Shown here piece after piece: positions 1 to 11,309 of a DNA stretch of 64,000 nt. The position numbers and the translations under genes are program-made. Numbering within the stretch: position 1 is the stretch's first letter; each line of letters opens with the position of its first letter. The stretch is taken from NCBI GenBank assembly GCA_965178125.1, contig OZ237761.1:62001-126000 (forward strand). Direction: 5' to 3'. Source of the DNA: Bilabrum cf. latius. Its lineage: Eukaryota; Bigyra: Bicosoecida; Bigyra; Bicosoecida. The notes below the pieces were generated by a model that was given only the letters and a program-made list of their open reading frames with translations, was not told the origin of the DNA and did no database searches.

Positions 1-3000
1 CGATTGAGGCCTCAAGGGTTGCAGGGATAGAATGCAGTCCAGAGCCCGGAGCAATGAGTCCAAGGATTCCGGTGTCTCCGAACCTGCTCTTTTGCTCGAA
101 TTTCCCGTTCTCCAGCGGCGTGCCAGAATACATGCTTGGCCACAAGTGTAACGCCTCACGGTCTTCCTCCTTCGGCGGAGCAGCATGGCACCGAAGTTTC
201 ACCATGGCAGCATCGATCAGTCGTAGCGCCTGCCCCAAGGGACCACTAGCGATCGGGTGTTCGTCATCCTCCGACCCCTCTACGAGCGGGGAGCCTTTTG
301 AAACGGGCCGAGTGTCCAAGTCCTTCTCCAAGTATCGGATCAGTCCAACGAGGCCAGCTCTCTGCGTCTCATGCATGACACACTGCCGGTACACAACATC
401 GTCCAACATGCGCCACAGTCGATATCCCAAGGCATCAGTCAGTTTTTGCTCAATGGTCGCTTTCGAGATGACGTCGATGATGGCAGAAATGAGACTGATG
501 ACGTTCTTGACCATGTCCACCAGCCCCTGCATGATTGCAATCGCATCCCCTACAATCGGCGCCGCTACGACTGCCGTGCCGACGGCAGCACTGATGTCTG
601 CAGCCAAGGCGGAGATCTGTGAGATCATCTGCTGAACGGCGACAATTCCGGCTTCTGGACAAGCAGTGACGACGTGGTAGACGGCTTGCTGTGCCATGGC
701 TCTAGCCATAGGCCCTACGGCATGGACGACAGGCATGATAGCCGGCTCCAGAATGTTCTTTTGCACAGACTTCAGAACGTCCTTTGTCACATCCTTGGCT
801 GCCTTCTTGACTTCTTTCTCGATCGCTTCTTTGATTTCCTTCTTCACCTTGTTAACGACGGGTTCGACCCCTTTCTTCACAGATGTAGTCGCTGCCTTGA
901 TGGCGCTGTACGTCTTGGTGACGGAGGCGATCTGGCTATCCACCATCAGCTTTGCTCTCGTCAGTTCATCGGCACCATCGCTGTAGGCGCCGTCCCTTTT
1001 CTCCCAAAACTGCAGGTGCTGCGACATCCGGACCAGGTCAGCATTGTCATTCCCCTTCTGAAACATGGCTTCGCCAGCGCTGCGGAGAGTCTCCGCTCCA
1101 AACTCACGGATTGCCTCTGCATCGCTCTCAGAGAGGCTTCCCTGTGCTTCGCTGGACAGAGCGGACTCGACCGATGACTCTGACGGTGACAAAACACTTA
1201 GCTGCTGCTGCAGATGGTTCAAACTGGCTGAAGCAGCCGCCGGCTTGCAGTACTTGAGCACGTCGAAACTAGGGATGGATCGCCCACTCTCAAAGAACAA
1301 AGGCAGAAGGTTGACACGATCGGGCACCCACTTCTTCAAGCTTTCGGTCTCTTTGAAGCCGTCGTCAAATAGCTCCTCCCACTGGACCTCGAACAGTTTT
1401 TGGACATTCAAATTCCCGAGGTCCAGCTGTCTGCGGAAAGGGCTCGTGTGGTCCACCGGCTTCGTTTTCTTCTCATACTCGTTCGTCGCTAGATCGCCGC
1501 ACCAGTCCACGTATGCCTGCGAGAGCCTCGTCACGGGAGCGTTCAAGACACCGCCACTCTCTGCCTCCTCGAGCAATGCCTCAGCAAAACCGGCTCGGCT
1601 GAACTCCGGGTACGAGAATTGCGCGTCTTCTGCCATCAGCTGGATTCCCGCGAAGAGGTTCGTGACCATGTCGATGGTGATTGCGAACTAGTTCACCGTG
1701 TATGTCTCAACACCCGTCCAGAACTTCTTGCCCTTCGCGACCACGTCATGGATGGCACGCTTCGTCCATGAGCCTTTGCCTGTGGCCTCCCAGCCCTCCA
1801 CCTCGATACTTGGGGTTCGAAGCTTGTCGTAGCTCCCCCCCACGTAGAAGTCGAGCTCGCGCTTGTCGTCCTCGAAGTAAGATATCCTCTTGCTTTCGCG
1901 AAACTCGCCGTGTCCTTCGAAAATCTTGCGTAGCTTCTTGGTCGCACCAGTGCTGAGCAGGATTGGATTGGTCTCGATGTGCCGAACGGCCAGCCTCGCC
2001 TTGGCGGCATTCAGCCGCTTCTGCACGAAGCCCGCAGGACGAACGATGAGACCTGCCTTTGCAAGGACTTGCTGCGTGATGCGGTGTCCTCTGGTCTTCT
2101 GGAAGAACTGGATCAGTGACGCTCGGCCAGAGCCCCTGGCACCCCCCGTGCTAGCGTCGTAAGCTCTGATGAAGGCCACCAGGGCCTGCTTGACCTCTTG
2201 TGCGCGTATTTCGGCGTTGGTAAGCTTGTGGTTTGATTCCTTATCCGGCATAGACTCGAAGAGGGCCATGTGATGGCTTGCACCGCTCTTTGCGACCTCT
2301 TCCTTCACGAGGCTGTCGACTGCATCTTCATCTGCCCTTGCAAGCCGCGTTGTGCGCTTCGTAACTTGTTTGGCAGCCGAACTGATCGTATCGAGGACAA
2401 ACTAGACGGCAGCGTCAGCCTTCTGATCCAGTCTGGGTTCTTCAGGAGGCATGACGCCGTCGGCACACACGGCTGAAAGCACTGCTGCCTCGCGGTTGCT
2501 TTCGCTCTGATCGGACCATACCTTGTCCCGAAGATGCTTCTCCAAGGATGTACACAGCCTTTGCAATGTCTCCTGCGGGGCCATAGTTGACAGACCAACG
2601 AGAAAGAGGCTACTGTGGCAGCATTGACGTTTGGCATCACGAATACGACCCAAATTCTCACTGATACGGGCTTTGAGTACTCCATCATGTTCTTGGATAT
2701 CTGTCCAAACCTCCAGAACCCCAACATCCGGACAGCAGTCTGCTAGATGAAAAGAAACAAGACACTACGGGTTAGGATCTTGTGAGGAGCTTCGTGCAGA
2801 TCCTTTGTCCCAGTGTCGCATCATACTCACGTGACCAATCTGAATTATGGTTCCAACTGCTTTCATGAGAGCGGTCGTGACTTTGAGCCCGATGTTGATC
2901 CCTGTGATCGAGTACTTCACGACTTGAAGGACTGTCTCTACAGTTGCTAAGGCCGGCTCTCTTGCCTCAGTCTGGACCTGAAGAAGGGTATTGTTGGTGC

Positions 3001-3187
3001 GATTAGGCTCCATAGGATACATATTAGCCGTCCTACCAACATGATCAGTTCTTGTAGGAGCAGGAGCCGACTGCTTCGAAAAGCTGGCAATCGGCTAGGG
3101 TGCCCCTGCCAGCTGCGTATTCCCTGACGTTGAGCACATCAAGACCGCTGCTAGAGCAACTGAGATTTTAGCGTACATTGAGACCAT
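1..3187 (-). CDS. Secreted protein of unknown family, C-terminus cut off by window edge
   Basis: Three exons on the minus strand: 3187-2831, 2742-2662 and 2572 to beyond position 1. The introns are 2743-2830 (88 bp, GTGAGT...CTAG) and 2573-2661 (89 bp, GTGAGA...CCGCAG), both phase 0. The ATG at 3187 opens a signal peptide (MVSMYAKISVALAAVLMCS). In-frame UAGs (one in the N-terminal linker, then at 2402-2404 and 1688-1690) are read as Gln; without that the gene falls into fragments. About 1,003 residues are visible. The middle is charged and helical. The last third has a long alternating hydrophobic helical stretch (around nt 450-750) that could be amphipathic or membrane-associated. I recognise no domain. 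The next gene downstream on the strand lies outside the window. Gene model fairly secure; function unknown. Confidence 0.72.
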
Positions 3188-3979
3188 CTTGTTGACGACC
3201 TCTTGGGGAAGAGTGGGATAGTCGTTTATGACTGCCTGCGTCAAGCCAGTCTGACTGTTCGTTCCAGAAATGCCTCACAATGCCGGCTCTCGATCGGAGC
3301 TACTGGAAGACTACTCCACTCACTGCAACTGCTTGGTCGCTGAACCTCCGTCGACTGATTTCCGAATCCTTTAAAGCGAAAGGTCAAATAAAGCGTGTCT
3401 GAGCTCACTAGGACCACGCGAGTCTCAGCCAAACGACCACGGGGGTGAATCCTCGCAAGAGGACATGTCACATGGGGCATTCGGACAGCCTGCCAACAAG
3501 GCAGCTGTGGGCAGGAGGGCAGCGAAGGGTGTGTGGCTTGGTTTTGGAAAGTATATCGCGATCACTGCGCAACAATAGCATGTGCGTTAACTCCCACCAG
3601 CCAGAGCTTCGCCCTTGTGAATGCTCCACTCTCCTTCTCTACGGCGCTAGTCGTACCCTCTCATGGGCACTCCGGTCTACCGCGCTACTTGCGGCCACTA
3701 GCACCACTGGCACCACTGGTACTCCAGCCCGGCAGCCTCTCGCCTCTAGACCTTCACCTCAAAAGCTGCAGACCCGTCAGCACGACAGCCATGGCAATTT
3801 TGATTCCGAATACAACACAGCCTCAGCACTGCCAGTGGCCCGCTGCATCCACGGGGGGGCAGCCCATGGGCGCCCTGGGGTGCGCCTTGCTTTTCAACTA
3901 TACCTATCTGGCCCACCCAATCATTCACGATCCCTCAACCATCCTTACACCCCTCTTCCCCCCTTCGAGGCACGCAGGA
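3188..3979. other. Intergenic, no gene seen
   Basis: Lies between the start of the unknown secreted gene and the end of the minus-strand zinc-cluster gene. Open frames on both strands lack homology, splice logic or codon character like the neighbours. It presumably holds the promoter of the gene starting at 3187 and the 3' end of the gene ending at 3980. Confidence 0.5.
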
Positions 3980-6900
3980 TCAGCCCAGTCTGCCAACCAG
4001 CTTCAGTTCCCCGCTCGAAGCCCTTAGGATCAACCTCGTCAACTCCTCGCCCAGCCTGCTCCCCGGCATCTGCAGCCTCCTGCGGAAATCGAAGTGCCAT
4101 GCTTGCAGCTCCGATTGCAGAACGACCTTCCTCTTCAGCATCTGCACGTCCACTGGGTCCAGCACCGCAAGTAGCTCACGCGGGATCCACCGGAGTCTGG
4201 CACGGTCGGCAGGAGACAGGTGCGCTGCACCACCCGCGGCATCCTGGCGCGATTTGGGGTGAGTTTGGGAATCAGACGCTTCAGGCCATACGTACGCATA
4301 CGACCCAGTGCCTGATGCCTCCCCGAGAGGTGATCCGAATCCATCTTCACCATCCATCCGCGGCACCGCTCTGCCTGTGCCACCGGCGCCGCCCCGCTCC
4401 GTCCGGGCACGCTTGGAGGGCGGTAAGCTGGACATGACTGAGCCGGACATCTCGCTGATCTCGTCCAGATCCCAAATCCGACCTGCAGCCGTACCATGGC
4501 CTGGATCATCGGAACGCCTGACGCTGCCGAAGCGGTGCTCCATAGGCATGGGCTGCAGCGTGCTCATGCCGTGGCCTGCGCCAGCTCCAGCTGCATGAGA
4601 GCTGCTGCTGCTGCTGCTGTTGCCAGCACCAATCATTGCACTGCTTGACGATGACGAGACACCTACTACAGCGCCGGCTCCATACGCCGATCCACCACTG
4701 CTAGCACCTGCACCGTGTGCACCCGGCATCCCCTCCTCGATCATGGCCTGCTGACCACTTGCATACCCCGGACTCAGGAATCGCGATGACCCCGAATATG
4801 GCAGGCCCAAGGACGGTGCCTCCACGTATGTATGTGTGCTTCCCCGCGGCGGGTCCATCCTGTGTGTGTCTGCTGCTGAAATGGGACGGGTGAGTGCCAC
4901 CTCACCCGGCTCGAATCCACCCCACGATCGGGACTGCTTCGACTCGCCGGCGCCAGCATCGAAACCCGCAGAGGGAGAGCCGAGCATCATGGGCTGCATC
5001 CCATGTGACGCAAGAGAGGACGCATCGTCATTGCCGGCGCCTTTGCCGGCACCATCATCGAGTACCGAGCCGGTTCCCAAGGAGCCAAGCGCCAAGCTCT
5101 AAGGGCTGCCTAGGGCGAATCGCCCGGCGCGGTCGGTGCCCTCCCCTGCTGGCATGTGCAAGTTGCTACCAGCAGATCCGGCACTGGGGCTTCCACTGGC
5201 CGGAGTCTGCATCCAATCGTGGCCTGGACCTGGACGAGCTGCGGTGGAACTACCGGCTTGCAATACTCCAGACGCAGCACTTCCAGGTCGGCTGCTGGTC
5301 GAGGTGGCAAGCATCGCGGAAGCCCTGCCGCGTGGCAAGCTGGACGCATCGTCGGCGATGTTGCCTTGGTCAGTGGCCGCTGATGCGCCAGAGGATCCTT
5401 GTCCTGATGATGACGAAGGGTCATTTGACTGTACGCCATCCATAGGGACCGATGCACCCGACGACTCCTGTCCAGAGGAAGGGTGACTCGGATTGTGACC
5501 CAACATTGCCTGTTGGCTGGACAGTGGACCTGCTTCTGAGTGCTGAACAGATGGCTATCCAAAGCCAGATGCCAGAGGCTGTACGGATCCGTCACTACCT
5601 AAAGCTGGCGGTTTTGTTACGCGACTATACCAAGTTTGTCTGGTCGAAAAAGGTTGAGCGGGTCCCTACTTCTGCTTCGCTTCAATGGTTTCTGCGGCGG
5701 CCCAGCACCATGGCAGGTAAGGCCCTTGGGTCCGTTGGTCAGCAAGGCCACGGAACTCCCCGAGATGCTCCTCTTTACTCGGCAAACTCTCCCAGTTCTT
5801 GAACTGCCCGCACAGCGCCCTCGGTACAGTGCCTACCCAGTCGGAAACAAGCTCAATTTCAACGTAGAAGAGCACCGAAGCAAGACGGTTGGCCACAAAG
5901 TCACCCGGTGGCACTTTCTCCTATTCAAATTGCGGGGAGACTCGGGGTTCGCATTGTTCGATGCCTGTAATTTGCGACTCAGATGAGAAGGATCCTGACC
6001 CTGTTCCTGTTTTCAATCGTGCACCCATTGCCATTCCGCCCGATGCCGGCCCAGAGTTACTGCTCGCCTTCGATGCACCAGCAGATGCGTGGTGCTGAGC
6101 CTGAGCCTGCGCGAGTCTCTCACCGACGATCGCAACCGCTTTGCGTGCCGCACTGGTGTAGGATTCGCCCTGTTCCTCCACCAATCCGACAAACTCCATG
6201 GCCTCCTGCTTTGCCTTCTCAGACACGAAGAAATGCCTGCACATCTGAGCAGGCAGCGTGAACGTCCTTCGCCTGCCGATGATAGCTCCCAGCTGGCTGG
6301 CGGACTGCAGCATGGCGCTGATCGGGTCTGTCTCCATCGGCTGGTCGGCCGTGCCCATGTACGCCACCGCCACCTCCTCCTCCCCGCACACCATGCCGAG
6401 AGTTGCCGCGTTCACGAATAGCTGCATCGGCTGCAGAGTGAGCATATTGTAGGTTTGCCGCATCACTAGGATGGGGGACCGGCTCAGCTGGTCGAACATG
6501 AAGGCGTCGTGCGCCTGAATCTGGTAGGCATTCTGCAGCTGGAGCGCTTGGGGGGGGTAGCACAGGCCGAGCGCCATTCGGCAGCAGCACCCCGTTCGCA
6601 GCCGACTCGATGGCCGGTGGCACGAAAACGGTGCGGTTGTAGTCCTGGCCAAGCAAAGCTTGCAGTCCTGGGTGCGTGGGGTCCTGCCGCACCGTCATTA
6701 GGAGACCGCCCCTGCTGTCGATCTGCATCGTCAGCATCGGCTGGGGCATGGATAGTGCAGGTCCAAGCGCCATTAACTGACGGATCTTCAGCTGCTGCTC
6801 CGCGTACGAGTCAGAGGAGGACATTCCGGGCAGTCTAGGCCGCGATCGAAATTTTTTTCTACGGGCAGCTTGATACGGGCCACCGCCCGCAATGTTAAGC

Positions 6901-7391
6901 GGTCTAGCATATTCACGAGTATGATTGATTGCATCACCTCTGACCGTTTTCTCCTTTGTATCCAACGGCGTACTGAGCCTGAACTCTGTGCTGTCTTCTG
7001 ACGTTGTGGGATCCGATGGGGCGTGATCTGCGCTGTCGCTGGACGCCGCATTCAGAGACTCGCGCGCACCTTTGGATAGATTATTCGTGAATACAACCGT
7101 TTTATCGGACTTCCCGTGCACGGACACCACGATGGAGGATGAGGCTTGACCACTCACAGCAGCTTTAACCTTACGAGAGGCTTTGCTCCTGCCGTCCAAC
7201 ACCTCGACACACGGAATCCCGCGCTTTACACACCGGGGACATGGTCTCTCAGCCCAGCAAGAACGCTTGGCTCTCTTGCAAGCTAGACAGGCCGAAACTG
7301 TGCTTTTCCTAGCAACCTTGGGTTGTTGCTTCGTTGGGTCGCTCGAATCTGGACCGGCCCTCTTGGAGCCCGCCTCACGCTTCCGCTTCAT
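3980..7391 (-). CDS. Zn2Cys6 (GAL4-type) zinc-cluster regulator, paralogue A, one frameshift
   Basis: About 1,136 residues, intronless, start ATG at 7391, stop TGA at 3980-3982. Near the N-terminus is a perfect binuclear zinc cluster, CX2CX6CX5CX2CX6C, preceded by a basic stretch, as in fungal GAL4-type DNA-binding domains. Reading frame is lost at a run of eight Gs on the plus strand (6550-6557); dropping one base restores alignment with paralogue B. In-frame UAGs, including 5921-5923, 5666-5668 and 5555-5557, are read as Gln. Conserved blocks shared with paralogue B are a central region (LTLQPMQ, VCGEE), a DWVGT block, and a 65-residue C-terminal block (LLAVLDPVD, QAWHFDFRRRLQMPG). Long Ser/Ala/Gly-rich linkers lie between. 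Probably a nuclear transcription factor; targets unknown. The shift may be a sequencing error, a real lesion, or frameshifting. Confidence 0.78.
6550..6557. other. G8 homopolymer breaking the frame of zinc-cluster paralogue A
   Basis: Upstream of this run the minus-strand protein is read in one frame; downstream the homologous protein continues in another. Seven Gs instead of eight would make the reading frame continuous and match the paralogue. Confidence 0.75.
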
Positions 7392-7601
7392 GGATGATAT
7401 CAATCTGTGATTTCTGTATTATGGGCTTGAAGAATCAAGTGGGTTGCTCCTGTGTTCCACACTCTTGCAAAGCGAGTCTGGACGCCTCGTCGCGTTTCCC
7501 GGAACGTTCCTTTCCCCCTGTTGTGGTCGTGTGCACTGCCTGAGTAGACTCTAGTCAATTACCCAACTAGAATATATTCCCATACTTGCATGAATTGAGA
7601 G
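7392..7601. promoter_or_regulatory. Shared 210-bp divergent promoter region of the zinc-cluster pair
   Basis: The two paralogous regulators start back to back on either side of this interval, so it must hold both promoters. It is visibly richer in A and T than the genes. I cannot name a specific box. Confidence 0.5.
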
Positions 7602-10600
7602 ATGAAGCGTGGCCGGCCCAACCGTGCCTACACCGGTGGAGCGACTATGACAACGAAGCAACCTCCATCACGAAAGGGCCATATTTCGGCCTGCCTGGCC
7701 TGCAAGAGAGCAAAACGTTCTTGCTAGGATGCTCGACCTTGTCCACGCTGCATGCGACTTGGAATCCCGTGCGTCGACGTGTTGGATCGCAGGAGCAAAG
7801 CGTTTCGGAAGATACAATCCAGCGGCGGTAGCGGCGATACCTCCTCTGCTGTAGTGCTATCTGTGCACGGTAAACTTGATTCAAAAGCCGCATCAAATCG
7901 TTCTTATTTGTCGATTGGAGCTCGGGAGTCTCTAATTGCTGCGGCTATCAACGGTTCGGATCATGTTGCGTAGGAGCCGACATCGTCAGAGGACTCTGCT
8001 CGGTGTGGGCACAGCGAGCTATCAGAAAAGTGGGGTCCCTCGGCGCAGGCAGCACCCGTATCAATGCAAGCAGTGCTAGTTCCAAATGGCTCTGCGGCTG
8101 CTAGTCCACCGCAATCTACCGGCCAGGAACTTGTACGATCCGGCGCTGCAAATGCCATCCAAGCCCTGGCCCCTGCCTTCTCGCCGCGTCAGCTGGGCGC
8201 TCGTCAGATCATGTCCATCCGCCCCCCGCGCCCATTGTCTCAACCCATGCTCACAGTGCAACAGGACAGTCGCGGGGGCGTGCTGCTGACGGTGAGGCAG
8301 GATCCGGTCCACCCCGGTGTCGCTGCCCTCTTCGGGCAGGAGTACAATCGGTCCTTCTTCGTGCCTCCAGCCATCGAGGCGGCGGCAAACGGGGTGCTGC
8401 TTCCCGGTGGCTCTCACCCTATACTACCTCCGCACGCCTAGCAGCTGCATTATGCGTACCAAATGCAATCGCATGATGCTCATGTAGTGGAGCAGCTCAG
8501 CCGGTCTCCTCTGCCGGTAGTGCGATACACCCAGAACCTGCTCACCTTGCAGCCAATGCAGGCTTTCATGAACGCAGCCACGCTTCAGATGGTGTGCGGG
8601 GAGCCAGGGGTGGAAAAGGCATACCTCGGCAACGTGCGGCAGATGATGGACATGGGGCCGGTCAGCTCATTCACTCTCTCCGCCAACCAGCTGGGAGCCC
8701 TCATGGGCAGGCACAGGGTTTGCAAGGTGCCAGGTCACATGTGCAGGCATTTTTTTTGTGTCTGAGACGGCCAAGAAGGAGGCCATGGAGTTCGTCAGAC
8801 TGGTTGAATAGGAGGGAGAATCGCCTGGGAGGGCTGCCCTGCTGGCTGTGTAGGGAGGCGAGGAGGCGATAGCTGCGGCTGATAGAGGCAGCAGTGGTTT
8901 GGCGGGGCGTGGGGGCTGCAGCGTGGCGCAGCAATTCGATTTAGCCACACCAACGACAGGGAGCATGGACAGTCCTGCTCCGAAACAGGGCCAGTGTTAG
9001 GAGTCGGCAGGAGTCAGCGGTGCCAACGCCTTCGGGCCAGCCGGCTCATATGCAGCACAGCCGGACGAATGGGAAATACCCAAGTTCCTGGCCGAGCGGG
9101 TCGCCTCAATTCCATTCAATTAGGAGATTACGGTGACCGTGGACTGGGTGGGTACCGCACCTCGAGCGCAGTGCGGCCACATCACGCACTGCGACCCGTT
9201 TCCCCGCAAAGAGGACTATGAGGCTGAGTTCAGGGCGCTGGTGGACAGGACACAAGAGGGACCCTTCCTGCCGTGGTGCAGGTGGGATCGATCCAGAGGT
9301 AGGAAACGAGGAAGGGGAAGCGGAAGGGAAAGAGATGGTGGGGATTGCGTTGGCATCACAGCTCCGACAGGCGTGGCATCAGCGCCGTCATCGAACCCAC
9401 TGGTGCCTCGAACACAAGCAGAAGCCGGACGCCGTACCATTCGTGCCGGATTCTAGACCAATGACAGGTCCTACGAAGCCAACGCACATGTAGGGCAAGG
9501 GCAGCTATCAGCGGCCATTCGTACACACGTGTATGCTGGCACCGAGCCAGCCTTTGGTGCCTATACATGTTTAAGCGCGGCAGGCGAGTCTCTGCGGAGC
9601 TGGGGCGAGTCGGACAGCACCGACGGGCAGGGCGTGCTCTTGTCTCCTCCAAGGGACCAGCTGAGTCCGCGTGCTGCCTCCCCTAGTGGCAGCCTGGGGT
9701 TGGAGAGCGAAGCACATTTCGGCGCAGGATCGGTCTAGGGCAGTCCTCGCGAACAAGACTCGGTTCCAGGCAGTCCCATCATCTGGGGGCGCGGTTCCCC
9801 GGGCAGATCAGAAGGTTTTGATGCTAGTGGAGGCCCTGTCTTTAGCCCAAGCGCGATGGAACCGTCTATGGTGGGGTCGTTCTCGGGGTAGGTGGGCAGC
9901 ATTGGGGGTGGCACGCCACCGTCCTGGGGAGGACTCGAGCCGGGCCAGGTCACGCTGACGAGGCCAATGACACCAGCAGATGCCCACAGGGAGGACAGAC
10001 CGATGGGTAGTGCAATTACGTATGTGGAGACCGCTTCGAACGGGTTGCCGTTCTCCGGCAGCATGCGGTTCCTGGGGGAGAGCCACCCACTCGATTCAGC
10101 TGTCTATGCCACTGCAGGTCGCGGAGCTCCGATCGGCAAGGGGGGCATTGAGGCTCGGGGAGGTGTTGAAACAACAAACAATAGTAGCACGAGCGGCAAC
10201 GGTGGCGCCGCAAATCTCGCAGGCGTGGGTGCGGGCTTGCTAAATCATGACCCAGTCACGTATGACGCAGTTGGAGGCTTGGGCACAGCAAAGAGTCGGC
10301 AGGGCAGTGCCAGCGGGAGCGAGACAGGCAATCAGTGGCAAGGCAGTGATTTGGGTGATTCCATGAGCGTGATCTCTGGCGTGTCGAGCCTACCCCCTCC
10401 CAAGCGAGCGCGAAAGGAGGCTGTGAACGGTGGAACAGCGCAGTCCAACGGCCGCCCCATGCCAGCGGAACATGATGTGGCATCTACAGCGGGCCCAAAA
10501 AGTCGTACGAGGCCTAGTGGTAGGGGCGGCAGAGCTGAGGCTAGCAGTAGCAATGTGCATGAAGCTACATACTTGGTGCCTGCTACAGGGGATCACTCAA

Positions 10601-10902
10601 TGGCTGCTTCAAGTCTCGCAGCAACTGGTGGGTCCGATTGTGCAGGCGCTGCATCGGGGCCAGAGAAGCGAGTGCCTAAGGTGGCGGTTCCGGGACTGAG
10701 CCCAGAGCTGCTGGCAGTGCTGGACCCTGTTGATATACACATGATGGAGAGACGGGTGATACTGCAGTCAGAGCTGCAAGCATGGCACTTCGATTTCCGC
10801 AGGAGGCTGCAGATGCCGGGGAGCAGGCTGGGTGAGGAGCTGACGAGGTTGATCCTGAGTGCCTCGAGGGGGGAACTGAGGCTGGCTGGCAGACTGGGCT
10901 GA
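7602..10902 (+). CDS. Zn2Cys6 (GAL4-type) zinc-cluster regulator, paralogue B, one frameshift
   Basis: About 1,099 residues, intronless, start ATG at 7602, stop TGA at 10900-10902. The N-terminal zinc cluster CX2CX6CX5CX2CX6C matches paralogue A, but the residue after its third Cys is a UAG, read as Gln, so under the standard code the protein would end inside its DNA-binding domain. Ten in-frame UAGs are needed in all. The frame changes at a run of eight Ts (8750-8757), after which the protein continues to the stop without another shift. It shares the central, DWVGT and C-terminal blocks with paralogue A. Gly/Ser-rich linkers differ in length. Likely a nuclear DNA-binding regulator. Because the conserved C-terminal block survives downstream of the shift, I lean to a functional gene with a homopolymer sequencing error. 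Confidence 0.78.
8750..8757. other. T8 homopolymer breaking the frame of zinc-cluster paralogue B
   Basis: The conserved stretch MCRHFF(V)SE is interrupted by one extra T; with seven Ts the reading frame matches paralogue A and stays open for another 2.1 kb. Confidence 0.75.
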
Positions 10903-11309
10903 GGTTGAAATGGATGAATCATTGCACAGTTTGAATTGATTATCCTGTTATGTTTTCCTCATCCGTGGGGTCCCACAGGCAGGAGGGGGGGGGGGTGTCG
11001 GGGTGGTTGTGGTTTTGATCTTCTTCTTGAAAGTTCAACACGCGACGACCCTCGGCCCTCTTCGGTCACTTCGCGCACGTTTCGCAGGCCTTGTGTCACC
11101 ACTTTACTGAGAAACCGTAACCACTGCATGCTCCGCGTTCACAATATTTTCCGAAGTTCCCTAATCCCTGGTGAAATTGACGGCACCTGTCTGTGTACTA
11201 CTGACGGCACCGCACCGCACCACGGGTCCAAACCACACGCTATCTCCGAATCGCTCCACGCTGCACAGACCCCAGCCGTGTGGCACATACAGATTCCCAA
11301 AGGACGCCA
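10903..11309. other. Intergenic: 3' region of paralogue B, G11 run, shared 22-bp element
   Basis: No gene seen. It contains an 11-base G run near 10985-10995. The 22-mer at 11012-11033 recurs with one mismatch downstream of the GH39 gene at 18693-18714. The right part must contain the promoter of the SRCR gene. Confidence 0.5.

Noticed and set aside
3445-4437. 330-codon plus-strand ORF
   Set aside because: Overlaps the end of the zinc-cluster gene and encodes a Ser/Pro/Arg mixture without homology or start context.
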